Counted from the stretch's first letter, positions 11,468 to 23,410 are shown. The stretch: DNA of 64,000 nucleotides from Maniola hyperantus (GCF_902806685.2 NC_048550.1:4941383-5005382), one strand, 5' to 3'. Made by a program: numbers and translations. Notes: a model not told the origin generated them from the sequence alone.

Positions 11468-11693
11468 ACTAGCTGATGGCCGCGACTTCGTACGCGTGGA
11501 TTTAGACTTTTAAAAATCCCGTGGGAACTGTTTGATTTTCCGGGATAAAAATTAGCCTTTGTCCCTTTCCAGGTCTTAAACTATACCCATGCAAAAAAAT
11601 CACGTCGATCCGTTGCTCCGTTGCGACGTGATTGAAGGACAAACCAACAAACCAACAAATAAACACACTCTCACATTTATAATAGGGGTAGTG
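11468..11693 (-). mobile_element. Helitron-type non-autonomous element, minus strand
   Basis: Starts actagctgatggccgcgact, with acgcgtggattta, aatcccgtgggaact and gattttccgggataaaa, and ends cacatttataatagg. It has the internal variant cgttgctccgttgcgacg and a caaccaacaaa-rich stretch, also seen at 53700 and 55821, which defines a subfamily. Confidence 0.75.
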
Positions 11694-11745
11694 ATATCTC
11701 ACAAGATAAGTAGTTTATCATCACTAAAGCAAATGGTAGCGAGAA

Positions 11746-11818
11746 GTGCGTGCCCGGGATCGAACCACGGGCCCCTCGAATAAGAGACCGATTAAGTCTT
11801 AACCATAGGCTATCACCA
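11746..11818 (-). mobile_element. tRNA-like head of SINE family A
   Basis: Reverse complement carries A-box-like tagcctatggttaag and B-box-like ggttcgatcccgggcacgc. Only the tRNA-related 5' portion is clear. Confidence 0.6.
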
Positions 11819-12088
11819 CTTTTAGTGTAAAAATCAATTTATTTTAATTAACTTGTTGGTTATTTGCAAAGAATAATAAAACACTATTTTTTATTCTCAA
11901 ACTTCACTTCGTCAAACCTTATTTCTACCTTAATTAAAAGCCATCATAAGGCGCAATATCGCCAGCTGCCAAAGGTGAAACAAAGCAACAAGCACTCATA
12001 AAATCTGTGACGAGGCTGGCTGCATCCCAGTTCTCACCACAAACTTATTAGGATAATGTAATTAAACTAATTATTATTGTTACAGTAC
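11819..12088. other. no feature identified
   Basis: AT-rich spacer between a SINE head and a MITE. Confidence 0.4.
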
Positions 12089-12262
12089 ACGGCAGAAAAT
12101 ATTGTACATCGAAATAATCGTTAGAAAGAGATAGTGGATTCGTAGAGCGATGTCTCTGTCATTGAGACCGACAAAACGTCACATAGGTATGAGTGACAGA
12201 GACAACGCTCTACAAAGCCGAAATGTCATTCTAAAGGTCGATGTACAATATCTTTGCCGGCT
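12089..12262. mobile_element. TIR-bearing MITE (cggcaagaaatattgtacatc family)
   Basis: Left end cggcagaaaatattgtacat; right end tgtacaatatctttgccgg is its near reverse complement. The inner parts also fold (gagcgatgtctctgtca against gacagagacaacgctc). The same family, better preserved and flanked by TA, is at 40328-40463. Confidence 0.7.
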
Positions 12263-12549
12263 GCTGTAATCCCCTATTTGAATGGAGATTAGGGTTTTCT
12301 GAACTTTTCCAAACAGCATAAACTGTCTAAAAAAACCTCATAATAATTTTAAAATACCTAGGTATTTATTTATTATTATTTCCATTATAAATACTATACC
12401 TATGGGTCCCTCGAAAGGATAAACAAAATTCTTTTTTCGATTTACGCGTTTCATGTTCAGGAGCTGAGGTGTCCTGAATTATTTTTTCCGAAATATAACT
12501 TACAGATCTTAAGATCTTATTTTACCTATTTTAGTTTATTTTTAAAATG
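12263..12549. other. no feature identified
   Basis: AT-rich spacer; nothing recognised. Confidence 0.35.
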
Positions 12550-12620
12550 GTTTGACAGACGAACAGACGGACTAACTATAAAGGTTCCTTTTTTGTTTCA
12601 CTACGAAACCCTGAAAATAA
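12550..12620. repeat. 3' fragment of the ccaagtgcgagtc dispersed repeat
   Basis: tttgacagacgaacagacgg, aaaggttcctttt and the ending aaaccctga match the 3' portions of the repeats at 17661, 50470 and 62521. Confidence 0.5.
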
Positions 12621-12693
12621 CTACGAGTAGATAGTAGTTTTCCTAAACTTGACCAACCTTTTAGACCTAAGCACAAACACTTTTTTAATCTTA

Positions 12694-12914
12694 ATATATA
12701 AAAGGAAAAGGTGACTGACTGACTGACTGATTGATCTATCAACGCATAGCTCAAACTACGGGACAGATCGGGCTGAAATTTGGCATGCAGATAGCTATTA
12801 CGATGTAGGCATCCGCTAAGAAAGGATTTTTGAAAATTCAACCCCTAAGGGGGTGAAATAGGGGTTTGAAATTTATGTAGTCCACGCGGACGAAATCGCG
12901 AGTATAAGCTTAGT
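12694..12914 (+). mobile_element. Helitron-type element, second family
   Basis: Near-complete: tatataaaaggaaaaggtga, gactgactgactgattgatc, gacagatcgggctgaaattt, gcatgcagatagctattacg, tttttgaaaattcaacccct, tagtccacgcggacgaaatc. It ends gagtataagcttagt, the CTAGT end carrying a one-base change. Confidence 0.75.
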
Positions 12915-13202
12915 TAGGTATAAATTAAAATAAAGTTTTTTATTATCTTGAATACCGTAAGTACCCGTACTTACCTAACTGGTTTCAATAGAAAAATAAT
13001 ACACTCTTCGCAAGTAAGTAATAAAAATCCGTTTACAACTACATATCAATTTCCAGCCGATCGTGAACTTTTATATCAACTAAAAGCTAGTGAATTCAGT
13101 AGGTATTACGTCTAGACTTCTGATCGTTTGTTACAAAAAGTTATTAACTCTTTTTAGTGGATTTCTCTACAATACTTGACAAAAATAACATAGGTAGTAA
13201 GT

Positions 13203-13593
13203 AAAAAAAAATTCTTTATTACACAGAACTACCTTAAAATTACGAATATATTTACGAGTACAAAATATAAGGGTGTAAATGCAGCCTTATCACTTGGTGA
13301 TCTCTTCCAGGCAACCTGTACTATAGGGATAGATTGCATAGAAAGAGTTCCAGCTCGGTGGGACGGAAATTCTACACAATCGGAGAGAGATCAGGTGAAA
13401 GACCGACGACGGCTTGCCGTGTTCTGCAAGGCACGGGGTTTAAACACCGTTGACTTCCTAACTCTAGTAGTACTGAGAACTTCTTAATAGGAAAGCCCAA
13501 TACGTCGTCGCCCATACGTTTTTGATTCGACCCGGAAATCAAACCCAGGACATTCGCAGTTGAACATGTTAACCACTAGACCAACGAGGCAGT
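13203..13593 (-). mobile_element. tRNA-derived SINE, family C
   Basis: The plus strand starts with an A-rich run and ends with the reverse complement of a tRNA-like head: cctcgttggtctagtggtta (A box) and gggtttgatttcc (B box). The body (gacttcctaactctagtag) is shared with 10172-10300. Confidence 0.6.
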
Positions 13594-14224
13594 CACATAG
13601 GTATATAATACGTATGTATCTACATAACTAGAAGAATACAACTGCATATGAATCATCAGAATTCGAAGATTTGAGGATATACGTTACCATTTATCCAGCT
13701 GTGGGAGTTAGTACAATAGCCTCTTACTTATTAATATTTAAAACAGACTACATTGACGCCAGTAGTTATCAGGTACCTACTACCTACATTTAAGGATGTA
13801 GGTACAGGAAAATCCCTTGCGGTTTCTAATGAACTGCATTGATTTCCGACGAACCGAAACCAAGCCGCCAATATTTAAGGCTTGGACATGCACACAGCGG
13901 TGATGCGCGATTGCAACTTATCCAAGGCTACTTCTAAAAGTTGTAATACATGGAACTGTATGAAGGCATTCACAAATCGCGTATTGGAGTTGTCCATATT
14001 AAAGACGTTGCGCTTTGACGTGCTTTATGTTATAACTCCTTGTAAGTAAGTAAGTGGGTAGAATATTATGTCTATTTAGCTCTGTTAAGCACAATCAGTG
14101 GGACAGGGCTTTCTCGCAGGTTTTGCATCGACTAAGCATCGTAAAAGCCGCAAGCAATCATTGGCACTGATTCTGAGCACAACCTAATTTTAGAGTATTC
14201 GCATGCTCTTCTTACAAATGTAGT
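13594..14224. other. no gene identified
   Basis: Nothing recognised. Confidence 0.35.
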
Positions 14225-14387
14225 GCCTCAATAGCTCAACCGGTAAAGGAGTGGACTGAAAACCGAAAGGTCGACGGTTCAAACCCCGCCCGTTGCACTA
14301 TTGTCGTACCTACTCCTAGCACAAGCTTGACGCTTAATTGGAGAGGAAAGGGGAATATTAGTCATTTAACATGGCTAATGTTATTTT

Positions 14388-14407
<20 letters not shown>
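14225..14407 (+). mobile_element. tRNA-derived SINE, family B, complete with poly(A)
   Basis: Begins gcctcaatagctcaaccgg (A box), then ggactgaaaaccgaaaggtc and ggttcaaaccc (B box). It is followed by a conserved tail (ctcctagcacaagc, gaggaaaggggaatattagt) and an A run continuing into an (AT)n tract. Two further copies lie on the minus strand at 19116 and 29890. The head resembles a tRNA with a GAA anticodon, but it is embedded in a repeat, so it is not a tRNA gene. Confidence 0.8.
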
Positions 14408-14423
<16 letters not shown>

Positions 14424-14499
14424 GAAAAGGACAGACACAGTTTGACAGTTCTAAATTAATTTTTAGATGGTAAAACCCGTGATTTTAGCGCGCAGTCGC

Positions 14500-14655
14500 G
14501 AACCTACTGTTTAAATTTGTATTGTGCACTAGAGTGCATTTAGAGTCTTTAAATGTGAAAGTCATGTTCCGTTCCTTTTTTAGCATTAGTAAAAAGAAAA
14601 GGATGCAGATAGTCTAAATTTAGTTTAGAGAGAGACTAGAAAATCGGGGCCATTG
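14500..14655. mobile_element. diverged foldback MITE, abutting the next copy
   Basis: Contains tttagagtctttaaatgtga on the left and tagtttagagagagactaga then aatcggggccattg on the right. It is followed without spacer by the better copy starting tggctaac at 14656. The pair is therefore a tandem or nested insertion. Confidence 0.5.
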
Positions 14656-14812
14656 TGGCTAACTCCGTTGTACACAATCTCTAAACTAAACTAAAATGAC
14701 ACGTCTAAATCTATTGCTATCCCTTTCATAAAGTTGCTTGCGGAAAAGGATGGCACTAGATTTAGACCTGTCAATTAGTTTAGTTTAGAGATCGTGTACA
14801 AGAGAAACGGCT
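14656..14812. mobile_element. foldback MITE (ctaaactaaac family)
   Basis: Terminal inverted repeats of about 45 bp: left tgtacacaatctctaaacta, right gtttagagatcgtgtaca; inner halves tctaaatctattgctatcc and ggatggcactagatttaga. Nearly the same sequence interrupts the left LTR at 24387-24545, where the empty site is known from the other arm. Confidence 0.8.
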
Positions 14813-15292
14813 CTACAGGGCGCACAAAGGTCTGTGTTTTAGGTAGTGCCACGCGGTTGCTGTCTCGCCACGATGCCTGATACTATAGCGGAACAAGCCG
14901 GTTCCGAAGACAAACTGATGTCATTTAATTTCGTGTGTCACTCGCAGATTTGAAATGCAAATCCTGGCCCCTTATTGTCCCTCTAAATCCGAACAGATTA
15001 CTATTGTCTCCCTCTCACGACTCGATGAAACTGATATGCCTTTGTTCAACGAAAATAGCTCAAAAAGAAGGCTATTTTTGATGCCTAAAGAACTTTGTAA
15101 AGTTGTAACATTGCGTTTTGTTGTGTTCGTCTTATTCTATAGAGATCCATATAACATTTTATTCGTCAAAATCTCAGAAGAAGCTTTTTGTTCGTCCTTA
15201 ACAATTAATTAAGAACATGCCAAAATAATTATAAAAATCAAGTTATCAGAGTGTGTTTTGGTTTTCTCAATATTTCTATTACTATAGTACTC
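14813..15292. other. no gene identified
   Basis: An 85-codon open frame (14955-15212) has no recognisable domain or splice context. Not called. Confidence 0.3.
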
Positions 15293-15550
15293 TATACTAA
15301 TAAATAAAATTGAAGGGTCTGTCTGCAAATTCGAAATAACTACCTCAAAATAAGCTCATATGGTTATTTGAACTGTACTTACCATAACTGAATCACACGT
15401 TTTTTAAATTTTTGTCTGTCTGTTTAAACGGGCTAATCTTTGGAACGGCTGAATCTATTTTGACGGGACTTTCAAAGGCAAGTAGAGAATCAATCAGGGA
15501 ATAACATAGACTACCTACTTTTATAACCAACTTTTAAAAAAGGAGGAGCT
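15293..15550 (+). mobile_element. Helitron-like dispersed repeat, third family
   Basis: Starts tctatactaataaataaaa and ttgaagggtctgtctgcaa, with aacggctgaatctattttga and gaataacatagactacctac in the order typical of these elements. A second copy start lies at 16226. Confidence 0.5.
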
Positions 15551-16225
15551 GTGTTTTTCTCCCTAAATATATAAATAAAATAATATTAAGTATATTATAA
15601 AAAAATATTTATACCGATATGGTATAAATTTTTTTTATCGAATTTCGTTCTGTAGAGTAATCTTGAACGTCGACTCGCGAATAAGAAGGACCCTGAAAGT
15701 AAAAGTAGACTAGTACAAGACGCTCCAACTTAGGTATACTAAGAATAAATAGGTATTATGATAAAACAGGCAGTCCAGTGTATTGTAATAACAAGTAACA
15801 ACGCATAAGGTTTCCTCTGTCTTGGTGCTGACCTTCAAGATACATGAAGCACTATCGCTATGCCTAATTTGGATATACACGTATCTAATACAAGTAGCAC
15901 ATACATATTTTGTAAACACAAGTAGGTAGGTATGTAATTGGATAGTATTTAAATACCTACTTAGGTAAGTACATTTATGTTACTTCCTCTATTTAGGAAA
16001 TGGTGCCTATTTTTATTAGAAGATACTTAGTGCAATTTTGAAAATTATTTGATCGTAAGTCTAGGTCAGGGATTACAATATGTATGTATCTAGACGAGAA
16101 TGGCATGACCAAGTTGTGAAATGTGACATCGTTGAACGGTACCGGATGAGTGACTGACTTTACCTCTGTGCCTCAGGAAGAAACCGATTATTATTATTCA
16201 TCATTATCTAATCATCATCTATATC
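15551..16225. other. no gene identified
   Basis: AT-rich; nothing recognised. Confidence 0.35.
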
Positions 16226-16300
16226 TATACTAATAAATAAAATTGAAATGTCTGTCTGTAATTTCGAAATAATACCTCATATTAAGCTCTGGTCAGGCTT
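16226..16300 (+). repeat. 5' fragment of the third Helitron-like family
   Basis: tctatactaataaataaaat, tgtctgtctgtaatttcg and tacctcatattaagctc match 15293-15370. Confidence 0.5.
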
Positions 16301-17660
16301 TAAATGAATTTATTTTATGTAGGGCAACATGTACCACTTTTGATGACTCTATCATAAAGAAAATTCTACTTAGAAGAGAGAGAGCAAGAAACTCAGCAGA
16401 TGCTCTTCAACACGAAGAGACATCAGCAGAGATCTCCAAATGGATATTTCAGGGTGCAGATTAAAATCTATTGTTCTGGCAAATATTGGTTAAATACAAA
16501 ACAGAATTTAGCCCAAACTCATCGATGACCAATTTGTATTTTATTGTAGTACTAGCTTAGAACGGTTAATAGGTCAATACATCATCTGTTGCACGAACAT
16601 CTGTTCGACGGTTAATGATAGTAATGAGTCGAGAGACGTGGGAGTCTTTCCTGTTTCGGCAAAAATGTTTCATCTGACTAAAATCTTTGTACGCAAAGGA
16701 AAACGTCGTAAACGTATTATAGTCACGGTTGTGAGCATTTACAAGAAAATGTGTTTAAGTACCTAAGTTTTTTTCTTGATATTTATTTGACCCATTTTAA
16801 CATTTAAGACTCTTTGATAAAATTAAAGCTAGCTGCATCTAATTACTCTACAATCTATCTAATTACTGTACAAATCATGTCCACGTGGAATGGTGCCAAG
16901 CTCAAAGAGTACTGAAGAATAAATGCAGTCAGCATTTACTCGCTGGATAGCCAGGCTGATGTTTTGCGCAAAAAATGTAGCCAACCTTTCTGTTTGGATG
17001 ATGATTAGGTGACCACGGTAAAACGTCTAGTAAGAATTCTTTAGCTCCAAGACTCCATGGCTCCAGGATAAAAGTAATAATATGTTTTATCTTCTTATTA
17101 AATTCTGTATAATTACCCTAAAACATAATTTTCTTTACAACAGAAACTTAACTTAGTTTTTCGTTACATTACAAAATATTTGTAACGACGATTTCGGGAT
17201 CAATTTCAATGAACAAAAGGGAACTTATCGATTGCAAATCGATTTAACCCCATGTTTCAAGACTTTCAACGCATGAAGAGCTCGGGTCATTATTACCCAC
17301 TCCGGGTAGGGTAATGACGGTTGAAGTGCCGACAGATGTCAGCGGGTACGGTCCAACCCTCTGTAGGTTGATTAGTTGATGTTGAACAATGTTGAGAGAC
17401 ACAGGGGTACGGCGAAGAACAAAAGACATTTTAATTGCTAAACTAATCGTGTAACATGAACACAGGTAATTATTATAAAAAGTGGTCGACAGACTTACTA
17501 ATTAATGACCTTAGTAATTAGTTGCAGTTGCAACGTATAAACTTAATACCTTCAAGACAAGAGTGAACAGGCATCTTCTAGGCAAGCGTACTCCAAGCTA
17601 GACTTCTTTGCTTTTTATTAAGCATGTTTTTCATCAAGAGTGAGCTCATCTCGCAACAAA
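16301..17660. other. no gene identified
   Basis: Positions 16370-16400 (gagagcaagaaactcagcag) resemble, in inverse orientation, sequence at 20500-20525. This is probably the decayed 3' part of a LINE. Nothing else recognised. Confidence 0.35.
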
Positions 17661-17988
17661 AAACCGGTCAAGGGCGAGTCGGACTCGCACACAAAGGGCT
17701 CCATACCATCGTACAAAATATACTTAACACTTTTATGTAGAAAATTGCTGCGCCATCTGTAATATAAGTTTTTTTGTCATTCATCTTTAAATTTACGGTT
17801 TTTGGATTTTATTTATTTACTAATGCCATAAGACCTACCTATACCTGCCAAATTTCGTGATTCTAAGTCAACGGGAAGTGCCCTATAGATTTTCATCACA
17901 GACACGACAGACAGACGGACAGACAGACAGATAACAAAGTGATCCTGTATAAAGGTTCCTTTTTACCTTTTAGGTTCGGAAACATAAA
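17661..17988 (+). repeat. ccggtcaagggcgagtc dispersed repeat
   Basis: Starts aaaccggtcaagggcgagtc and ggactcgcac, with ataagacctacctatacctg, caaatttcgtgattcta and gacagacagacagataacaa, and ends aaaggttccttttt. Four other copies or pieces occur in the window. The family is common in Lepidoptera; I cannot assign its class. Confidence 0.65.
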
Positions 17989-18732
17989 AAGAATACTTAC
18001 CTACTTAAATCTTAAAGAAGAAAGACAAATCAAACTCGTTGACGTAGTTCTCATTGGTGTAGAAGTAACAGATTCAAAGAATTTAGGATAGATTTCAGAA
18101 TAGATGTGGCCGGTGAGAATGTATGTATAAACAATTAAAACAATATATTTTTAGCACCGCACCCATTCAGACGTGACCGCAGCTCCGTAGCGCAGTACTA
18201 TAAAGTAAGCCAGGTCAATAAACCTATGGATTCCATAGAAAATCAGAATAACTCATGCAAATTGCCCCAATGAACTCATAAAACAATGCCAATATGTCAA
18301 TAATTAGGTTAAGACCGTTATTTATTGTCGGATTCAGAACCTTGTTAATTGATTTCCATTTATTTCGAATTTAATGCCGATACCGCCTTTCAATTTATTA
18401 AAATTACTTCAGACCTAAATAAGTAAAGACATAATTGTATGGTTCGGCAATATAATCAACAGTTGTTAATTGATTCCTGTAGCAGTACTTATCTTATATG
18501 CTACAATGGAGAAGGCAACCCACTGTAATACAGTGTTTACTAGTGCAGGGGTTGCCCATTCATACGTCTACTAGACCTAGGTCTACTTAATTATTACTTG
18601 TTTTTTTATATGTAATTTAATATGTAATAAGATGTAATAATATCCAATAAATTTAATTTAATTTAATTTTAATGTTTTGTTATCTCAATTTTCATGATTA
18701 TTGGTGAATTTAATGAAATCTTATATACCTAT

Positions 18733-18920
18733 GTATAAAAGGAAAAGCAGACTGACTGACTGACTGATCTATCAACACACAGCTCAAACTATTGGATGGA
18801 TCGGGTTGAAATTTGACATGCAGGTAGCTATTATGACATGGACATCCGCTAGGAAAGGGGTAAAATAGTGGTTTGAAATTAGTGTAATCCACGCGGACGA
18901 ATTCGAGAGCATAAGCTAGT
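18733..18920 (+). mobile_element. Helitron-type element, second family, internally deleted
   Basis: gtataaaaggaaaagcagac, gactgatctatcaacaca, gatcgggttgaaattt and acatccgctaggaaag are followed by a jump to ggggtaaaatagtggttt. It ends attcgagagcataagCTAGT. Confidence 0.75.
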
Positions 18921-19115
18921 TTTCTCAGGCTTTTGGACAAGATATCTTAGTGGGGTTTTAGCCTTGTTTTGATTCCTATACCACACCACCATACCATAGG
19001 TAGGTACCTATGTATACAAACTTGCTCACTTGTATAAAAAAACTGCTGTTTTGTCGCTCTACAGGGTGAAAAGTAGCCTATGTGTTAATCCAAGATATAC
19101 CTATGTAGGTATATA
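18921..19115. other. spacer, nothing recognised
   Basis: AT-rich spacer between a Helitron-type copy and a SINE. Confidence 0.4.
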
Positions 19116-19288
19116 TTTTTTTTAAAGAATATTAGCCAAGTTTATTATGCTGACAAATATTCCCCTTTCCCCTCCAATTAAGCGTAAAGCCTGTGCTAGG
19201 AGTAGGTACGACAAATAGTGCAACGAAGTTTAAACCGGCGACCTTTCGGTTTACAGTCCGCTCCTTTAACCGTTGAGCTATCGAGGCT
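19116..19288 (-). mobile_element. tRNA-derived SINE, family B, minus strand
   Basis: A T-run, then aagaatattagccaa, attcccctttcccctccaat, ctgtgctaggagtaggtacg and cgacctttcggtttacagtc, ending gttgagctatcgaggc. Diverged from 14225. Confidence 0.75.
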
Positions 19289-19350
19289 CTAATCCATCTT
19301 CATTCTTCATTTCAGCCAAATACGTGCAGTAGTTTTTGCGCGAAAGAGTA

Positions 19351-19385
19351 ACAAACACACACACACACACACACACACAAACATA
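19351..19385. repeat. (AC)n microsatellite
   Basis: An uninterrupted run of about 12 CA units within caaacacacac...caaacata. Confidence 0.9.
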
Positions 19386-19907
19386 CGCCTTTATAATATT
19401 AGTGTGGTCGAACAATTTATGAATGAATAGTTTAGTTATACCAACTCGTAAATTCAAGATAAGCAAATCTCTCTGGACAAGACTTATTATTTATTTTATT
19501 GGAAAACAACATATACCTACCTTGAGAAACAACTTATAAAATGTAGTCAACTCTGAAGCAAAAAAAAGTAGGATACTCATAAGATTTACACATCCTCTAT
19601 CTCCAAAAACTAATAGCCCTGTTGCGTGTTCCCCTCAAATATCTGTAAGTACCCATTTAGTAGTCGTTGTTCCACAAAACGCTCCTACCAAATCTGGGGC
19701 ACTAAGCACCTGAACTCACAGTCGCGTGATGATTCCTATTTGTCCTTTAATGCTCCTAAATTAATTGGCGAATCTGATTAGTGGGACTACTTCTTTTAAT
19801 TCCTTGTTCGATGGGTCAAAGATATCACGGATGGCCTATTTAGGTAAACGGTTGGCTTGTGACCGTCATTTGCGAAGTATGCTCACAATGTTATCGTTTT
19901 AATCAAA

Positions 19908-20195
19908 TCATCATCATCATGATCAACCCATCGCTGGCTCATTACAGAGCCATGGGTCTCCTCTCAGAATGAGAAGGGTTTTAGTCTGGCCAAGTGCGGA
20001 TTGGCAGACTTCACACACCTTTGAGAATATTATGTAAAATTCTCAGGCATGCAGGTTTTCTCACGATGTTTTTCTTCACCGTTAAAGCAAGTGTTAAAAG
20101 ACACATAACTCCGAAAAATTTGAGGTGCTTGCCTGGGATCTAACCTCCGACTTCCCGAATAGGAGGCGGAGGTCTAAAATGCTAGGCTATCACCC
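19908..20195 (-). mobile_element. tRNA-derived SINE, family A, full length, minus strand
   Basis: The plus strand starts tcatcatcatcatgatcaac, with agagccatgggtctcctctc and tttctcacgatgtttttctt. It ends in the reverse complement of a tRNA-like head (tgatagcctagcattttaga) whose B-box region is decayed. Other copies are at 35141 and 47371. Confidence 0.75.
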
Positions 20196-21963
20196 CTTTT
20201 AGTCAAATAATTAGGTCATTCTTCTGCCCAGTTCTGGGTACCAAACATTGCTCACCAAACTGGTATTAAATGAAAAGTATGATTTTGTAATTTGTATCAT
20301 CGGGCAACGCAGTGTCACTTTTTTTCAGTTTTGCGTTACCTCCTACATAGTAATTATACAGTATGGAAACTTTAATGATCATTTTTGTTTCTGTTTCTTG
20401 CGTGGAGCAACTGGCTGAGCTTTCAGTTGCCTGCAAGATAGTGTAGTAAGTTGTTGCTTGTTACGTTGATACTATTGTAACTTTATGATTTGAAAAGAAC
20501 TGCTGAGTTTCTGCCGGCTCTTCTCAGTCAAATTTGCTTTCCGAATTGGTGGTAGAATCACAGACGCAGCATAGCAAACTCAAGTTGTCCTAGAATATGA
20601 TTTTTTTCCTGAGGCTTGACTATGTTGACACACGTACCTATTAGAGGTAATTTAGAGTGTTTTCAAAACTATCTGAAGCATTTCTATGTAGTATGTACTA
20701 CATAACATAAAAGTGGCCATAACTAAGCAGAACTTACAACCCTACCACAGCCATCTTGAGGGCAATAAAGTACAGAATTTCTCTCATTTAAAAAAGGGCC
20801 TACAAAAGAAATCGCGTGGGTGCACAAGGCTAGTAACAGCCTTTGTTTGGACACGGGACAAGTTTTGCGATTAAGTAGGTAGTCGTTGGATTATACCCAC
20901 ATCCCCCGCCTGTTGTGACGCATACAGAGGTAACCACTGTAGGGTTACACTATGTCTTTACACATTCGATGCAAATTTATTACTTTCTGGCAAATTTATT
21001 ACACGAAAACTTTCAAGGCTTTGCAGTGCCTTAAAGTTACTATAAGAAGTCCCCAATCTTGTTGTACTTAAATATTTGTTAAATAGAGGATGTTTGACAA
21101 CGGGTCAAAATTTCAATAGTATTTTTTTATATTGCTTTGCCCAGCTTGGTGAATTAGGTCTGTATTCTGTACCTGCTTTGTATCCTCAAACACCACACAA
21201 GAAATGTAATTTTTTTTTAGGTTGGATCAGAATTACACCAATTTTATTGCTATCCTTCAGTCGCGATATCGTATCTACCACTCAACGGAAAATTGAGTCC
21301 TTTTAGGAACAACTAATCTTAAGAGGCGCGTTTTTAATGAGTCACTAAGAACTGTCATTCAACTTAAAGATGAGACTTTTACAGTTGCTTAAATACCTAA
21401 AGGTCCATAGCAGACACGAAGGTTTTAGCACCAGCGATCAGCTATTTCGATCGCCGATAATGCATCGCTTTTTGACGACCCTGCGTTCGATTGCTGTACT
21501 GATATCGCACGTTTTAGCGATTGTTTGATGCTGTTCGCATTTTGACGAGTTTCTGAGTTCTATCACTGTATTGAAACAATAAATACTAGTAGTTCGCCTC
21601 GAACTTAGACCTCGCGGTATCCAGTAATTCCCGCATATAGTTGTAATAGTTAACTTTTAACATTAGGCACAAAAATCTCTATCTAAAAATCTTCTATAGG
21701 TCTAATGATGAAGGCTATGATGATAGTGAAAGCGGCTAAACGTAAAGCATCATGGGCTGCAAATTCAAATCACGTCGGGGTCACCAGAATATGTGGTAGC
21801 ACAGTGTATGAATAAAACTGCTGCTCACATATTTACAGGATATAATTCAGGATAGTTTACATGTGCTGAATTTACGTCGATGGTAGTGCTGAAAGTAATT
21901 CACTCCTAACGGAAAACTCCGCGAGCTATGTACAATGCAAATTGATTATATACATCGATGATT
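20196..21963. other. no gene identified
   Basis: Positions 20490-20560 (ctgctgagtttctgccggct) resemble a LINE 3' fragment common in Lepidoptera. The segment 21420-21560 is less AT-rich and carries several cgatcgc/gcgattg repeats, but nothing was assigned. Confidence 0.35.
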
Positions 21964-22240
21964 CTATATAATTAAAACACAAACTGGTTGTCTCCGACCA
22001 GACGAAATCAAGAGATTCGTGGTGGTGGGAACAAAAGCTGGAGCTTGGTGCTCGACAGTGGTGTGTCGGTCTTGGTATCTGAGGAATCTGAGGAGCGAAT
22101 GTGGCCCCTGGATTTCGCCCAGGGCCGCAGGATTTTCGAATCGTTCCGTATTCAAATTTCCGTTCTAAGTGGCAGCTGCGATGTGAAATGTCTTCTTTAC
22201 AGCTGCCAGTCTTAGAAGAGGCCGCATGCCTCTACAAGCT
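21964..22240. other. GC-richer unassigned segment upstream of the metalloproteinase exon
   Basis: About 250 bp with balanced base composition, unlike its surroundings, including a possible stem (cccctggatttcgcccaggg at about 22106-22125). Open in more than one frame over 60-75 codons but with no recognisable domain. It could be an untranslated exon or the remnant of a repeat. Confidence 0.3.
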
Positions 22241-22289
22241 ATCAATTACAATAACAACGAATCTAATTCAGTTATTTTCTTTATTCCAG

Positions 22290-22412
22290 AGAAGTTACCT
22301 CGAAATGTTTGGGTATCTAAAGAAAGAAAAACCTGAAGTGGGCAACTTGCTGATGGAAGATGTAGAACAGTCATATGAAGATGACTTCAGGATTGCCATC
22401 AAAACATTACAA
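22290..22412 (+). CDS. matrix metalloproteinase, propeptide exon 1 of 2 seen
   Basis: The exon is bounded by attccag| and |gtatgt. Both introns are phase 0 and the length is 41 codons. It begins RSYLEMFGYLKKEKPEVGN and ends DDFRIAIKTLQ. This matches the N-terminal peptidoglycan-binding-like propeptide of matrix metalloproteinases (canonical pattern: YLxxFGYL ... A(I)xxLQ). The product is expected to be a secreted or membrane-anchored zinc endopeptidase that remodels extracellular matrix, for example during insect metamorphosis. The signal-peptide exon is not identified upstream. Joins in frame to the exon at 23411 over a 998-bp intron. Which insect Mmp paralogue this is cannot be decided from the propeptide alone. 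Confidence 0.9.
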
Positions 22413-23112
22413 GTATGTACCTAGTACAATATTTATTGTTTCCTAAATAATGTTCCTAATACTCTTTCCACAGAAAGAAGTTAGTATAGCGCTCTCTCTG
22501 TTACGTAATCCCATACAAATGACAGCCAAAGCCAAAAATCTCAGTGGGCGTTAACCATTTTGAGGCACAAACATATTTTCAAAAACATTCGAAATACAAT
22601 TCGAAAATGTTTTCAATTTTTGTCTCTGTTATTTATATGGCATTACGCAACAGCGAGAGCGCTTCTTCTTTTCGTGGATAAATATAATATACCAACTGTA
22701 TAGGTACTAAGTACTAACCTACTTAATTTTTGGACTACCTCATAACACAGGATTTTGTCTGGTAAACTTAGTCAAAAACCAAAACACCACCAGACGAAGG
22801 TTTGCCTAGGTAATCCTCAGGTCTGGCAAAACTCAAGAAGCTTTTGTCTTTTAGTCAAAGCCCAAACCTTCGAGCTTTTATGTCAATCAACTATGAACTA
22901 TTGTCAACTCCTGTAAAGTTACCTGTCCTATACCTCAAAAATAAATAAAGTTTTGTTCGGTCTTCAATAAAAACCTAATTGAAACCTGAAAAGATTTTAT
23001 TAAGGCTTTTTTGTCTTAATTTATAGTAAATACTTACTAATTACTATTAATCTTTAGGGTGGTATGTATCTACCTATAACCTAATGTAATACTTCAGATA
23101 AAATTATTAAGA

Positions 23113-23326
23113 ACTAGCTAATGCCCGCGACTTCGTACGCGTGGACTTAGGTTTTTAACGATCCCGTGGGAACTCTTTGATTTTCCGGGATAAAAAACAG
23201 CCTATGTCCTTCCCCGGGATGCAAACTATCGCTATTCCAAATTTCGTCAAAATTGGTTAAACGGATGGGCCGTGAAAGGCTAGCAGACAGACAGACACAC
23301 TTTCGCATTTATAATATTAGTATGGA
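23113..23326 (-). mobile_element. Helitron-type element (Lep1-like) inside the metalloproteinase intron
   Basis: A near-complete, little-diverged copy: actagctaatgcccgcgact, aacgatcccgtgggaactct, gattttccgggataaaaa, catttcgtc-type core and ttaaacggatgggccgtgaa, ending tttataatattagtatgga. It accounts for about a fifth of the 998-bp intron and stops 85 bp before the acceptor. Confidence 0.85.
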
Positions 23327-23410
23327 TATTGTACCTAGTCATAAAATAATTAAATAGGCCAAAAGTCCTGCCTGCCTGCCTACCTTTTCAACGTTTTTTT
23401 TAATTTTCAG

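Noticed and set aside
14225..14297. tRNA-like sequence with a GAA anticodon-like loop
   Set aside because: Part of SINE family B, with conserved non-tRNA tail and two more copies. The acceptor stem does not close.
22028..22046. 19-bp stretch (gggaacaaaagctggagct) that, from memory, matches a cloning-vector polylinker
   Set aside because: The flanks do not match vector on either side, so contamination is not supported. Noted only because of its length; a vector screen would settle it.
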